A DNA stretch of 6,611 nt from Anaerolineaceae bacterium. GTDB taxonomy: Bacteria; Chloroflexota; Anaerolineae; JAAYZQ01. The stretch's first letter is position 1, and each line of letters starts with the position of its first letter. The translations under genes and the position numbers were made by a program. The stretch is taken from contig JAAYZQ010000383.1 of the NCBI GenBank assembly GCA_012514775.1, positions 1-6,611 of the forward strand, read 5' to 3'. Below, piece by piece: positions 5,392-6,611 of this stretch. Below the pieces are notes generated by a model. It saw only the letters and a list, made by a program, of their open reading frames with translations. It was not told where the DNA came from and made no database searches.

Positions 5392-5418
5392 GATCGGCCG
5401 GAAAGGAGGGCCGGAATC

Positions 5419-6611
5419 ATGGCTGAGAAAAACGAGACAAGCAATGCACGCGACGTGGAGGCCCGCTGGCAGAGGCGTTGGGCCGAGGAAGGCCTGTACC
5501 GGACGCCGGAGCCTGACGGGCGCCCGACCTTTTACTGCCTGGACTTTTTTCCCTACCCTTCGGGCGCGGGCCTGAGCGTGGGTCATTGCCGCAACTATGT
5601 GCCCACCGACGTTATCAGCCGCTACCAGCGGATGCGCGGCCGGGCGGTGCTGCACCCCATGGGCTGGGACGCCTTCGGGCTGCCCGCCGAGAACGAGGCC
5701 ATCGCCAAGGGGGTCCACCCCCGCGACAGCACCGGGCGATATGCCGCCAACTACAAGCGGCAGATGAGCCTCATCGGCGCATCCTACGACTGGCAGCGCG
5801 AGATCAACTCCAGCCACCCGGACTATTACCGGTGGACGCAGTGGATCTTTTTGCTGCTGTATCGGCGCGGACTGGCCTACCAGGCCCTGGCGCCCGTCAA
5901 CTGGTGCGCCTCGTGCCAGACCACCCTGGCCAACGAGGAGGTGGAGGGGGGCGACTGCTGGCGCTGCCACCAACCGGTGCGCCGCCGCGACCTGAAGCAG
6001 TGGTTCCTGCGCATCACGGCCTACGCCGCCGAGCTGCTGGCCGAGACCGAGCGGCTGGACTGGCCGGAGCACATCCTGGCCATGCAGCGCCACTGGATCG
6101 GGGCCAGCGAGGGCGTCGAGTTCCGGATGGAGGTCGACGGGCAGCCCGGAGCCGCGTTCCGGGTGTTTACCACGCGGCCCGACACGGTCTATGGCATGAC
6201 CTTTGCCGTCCTGGCCCCGGAACACCCGCTGCTGAGCCGGATCGTGAGCCCCGAGCGGCGGGCCGAGGTAGAGGCATACGTCGACCGGTCCAGGACCGTG
6301 ACCGAGGTCGAGCGCCAGAGCACCGAGCGCCAGCGCGACGGCGTCTGGACCGGGGCCCACGCGGTGAACCCGGTGACCGGCCGGCCGGTGCCCATCTTTA
6401 GCGGCGACTATGTCCTGGGCAGCTATGGCACGGGGGCCATCATGGCCGTGCCCGCCCACGACCAGCGCGACTACGAGTTCGCCCGGCGCTACGGCCTGCC
6501 CATCGTGGAGGTCATCCGCGGGCCCGAAGGCGAGGGCACGGCCGGCGACCGGGCCTACGAGGGACAGGGGATGATGGTCAACTCCGGGCCGTATGACGGC
6601 CAGCCGTCGAC
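5419..6611 (+). CDS. leuS: Leucyl-tRNA synthetase (partial, N-terminal 397 codons)
   Basis: LeuRS charges tRNA-Leu with leucine in the cytoplasm, using ATP. The visible part shows the class I synthetase start: PYPSGAGLSVGH at residues 45-56, where SVGH (53-56) takes the place of the usual HxGH form of the HIGH signature. The LeuRS motif HPMGWDAFGLPAENEAI follows at 79-95. A zinc-ribbon has Cys163 and Cys166 (NWCASC) and Cys180 and Cys183 (CWRCH). The CP1 editing domain begins after about residue 230, with the Thr-rich motif TTRPDT (251-256) and YGTGAIMAVPAHD (336-348), whose Asp348 corresponds to the editing Asp near position 345 in E. coli. The KMSKS loop and anticodon domain lie past the window; bacterial LeuRS is usually 800-900 aa. 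The ATG 5419 start has AAAGGAGG 9 nt upstream. Expression is probably set by the attenuator directly upstream. Leu codons here are almost all CTG. Confidence 0.98.
   Translation, partial: MAEKNETSNARDVEARWQRRWAEEGLYRTPEPDGRPTFYCLDFFPYPSGAGLSVGHCRNYVPTDVISRYQRMRGRAVLHPMGWDAFGLPAENEAIAKGVHPRDSTGRYAANYKRQMSLIGASYDWQREINSSHPDYYRWTQWIFLLLYRRGLAYQALAPVNWCASCQTTLANEEVEGGDCWRCHQPVRRRDLKQWFLRITAYAAELLAETERLDWPEHILAMQRHWIGASEGVEFRMEVDGQPGAAFRVFTTRPDTVYGMTFAVLAPEHPLLSRIVSPERRAEVEAYVDRSRTVTEVERQSTERQRDGVWTGAHAVNPVTGRPVPIFSGDYVLGSYGTGAIMAVPAHDQRDYEFARRYGLPIVEVIRGPEGEGTAGDRAYEGQGMMVNSGPYDGQPS

Larger units (their letters stand above)
5217..5418 (+). promoter_or_regulatory. leuS leader: predicted leucine leader-peptide transcription attenuator
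   Basis: The leader combines a Leu-rich reading frame with mutually exclusive RNA pairings. Strand 2, GCCTGGGAG at 5307-5315, is a perfect 9-nt complement of strand 3, CTCCCAGGC at 5366-5374, which covers most of the terminator 5' arm and its loop; pairing 2:3 therefore blocks the terminator. Strand 1, GCTTCTTCT at 5266-5274 in the first Leu run, can pair with 5311-5319 (7 Watson-Crick and 2 G-U pairs), which would remove strand 2 and allow termination. A ribosome stalled at the Leu runs (5267-5290) would cover strand 1 and leave strand 2 free. This follows the trp/leu/pheST-type attenuation logic known from Proteobacteria. The leuS ribosome binding site, AAAGGAGG at 5402-5409, lies beyond the terminator. 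No T-box consensus was found. Pairings were read by eye, without energy calculation. Confidence 0.8.

Noticed and set aside
5086..6459. 457-codon minus-strand open frame
   Set aside because: It runs antisense through leuS, the leader terminator and both promoters. The leuS motifs on the plus strand are unmistakable.

Overview
The window is GC-rich bacterial DNA whose coding regions strongly prefer G or C at third codon positions. Several traits point to the phylum Chloroflexota, probably Anaerolineae or relatives: a leucyl-tRNA synthetase with an SVGH version of the HIGH motif, a long acidic TPR protein carrying many PDWL-type motifs, Pro/Thr linkers behind single N-terminal membrane anchors, and strong extended -10 promoters. 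This assignment is inference; no rRNA or other phylogenetic marker is present. No mobile element, CRISPR array, tRNA or rRNA gene was seen.

Layout. Positions 1-5128 are transcribed from the minus strand in two blocks. Block A is a promoter at 3231-3259, a soluble receiver-histidine kinase protein (2045-3196), and a TPR protein with an acidic tail of repeated PDWL motifs (1-1903, cut by the window edge). Block B is a promoter at 5146-5174, a membrane-anchored TPR protein (4004-5128) and, 19 bp behind it, a ComEA-type DNA-binding protein (3394-3984). A GC-rich hairpin at 3282-3311 separates the two blocks. From 5183 onward the plus strand carries a promoter, a leader of about 200 nt and leuS (5419 to the window end, partial).

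The most interesting element is the leuS leader. It holds a 32-codon reading frame (5240-5338) with 8 Leu codons, six of them in two runs of three. A strong intrinsic terminator (5361-5391) lies between this frame and leuS. A 9-nt stretch inside the frame (5307-5315) is a perfect complement of the 5' arm and loop of the terminator (5366-5374), forming an antiterminator. The first run of Leu codons can itself pair with the antiterminator strand (5266-5274 with 5311-5319). These are the parts of a ribosome-mediated attenuator: scarce Leu-tRNA stalls the ribosome on the Leu codons and frees the antiterminator, so leuS is transcribed; plentiful Leu-tRNA lets the terminator form. No T-box signature, the usual control of leuS in Firmicutes, was found. 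All six clustered Leu codons are CTT or CTC, while leuS uses CTG almost throughout, so the sensor may read one minor tRNA-Leu isoacceptor.

The leuS promoter and the block B promoter are divergent, with -35 boxes only 8 bp apart, so polymerase binding at the two is probably mutually exclusive.
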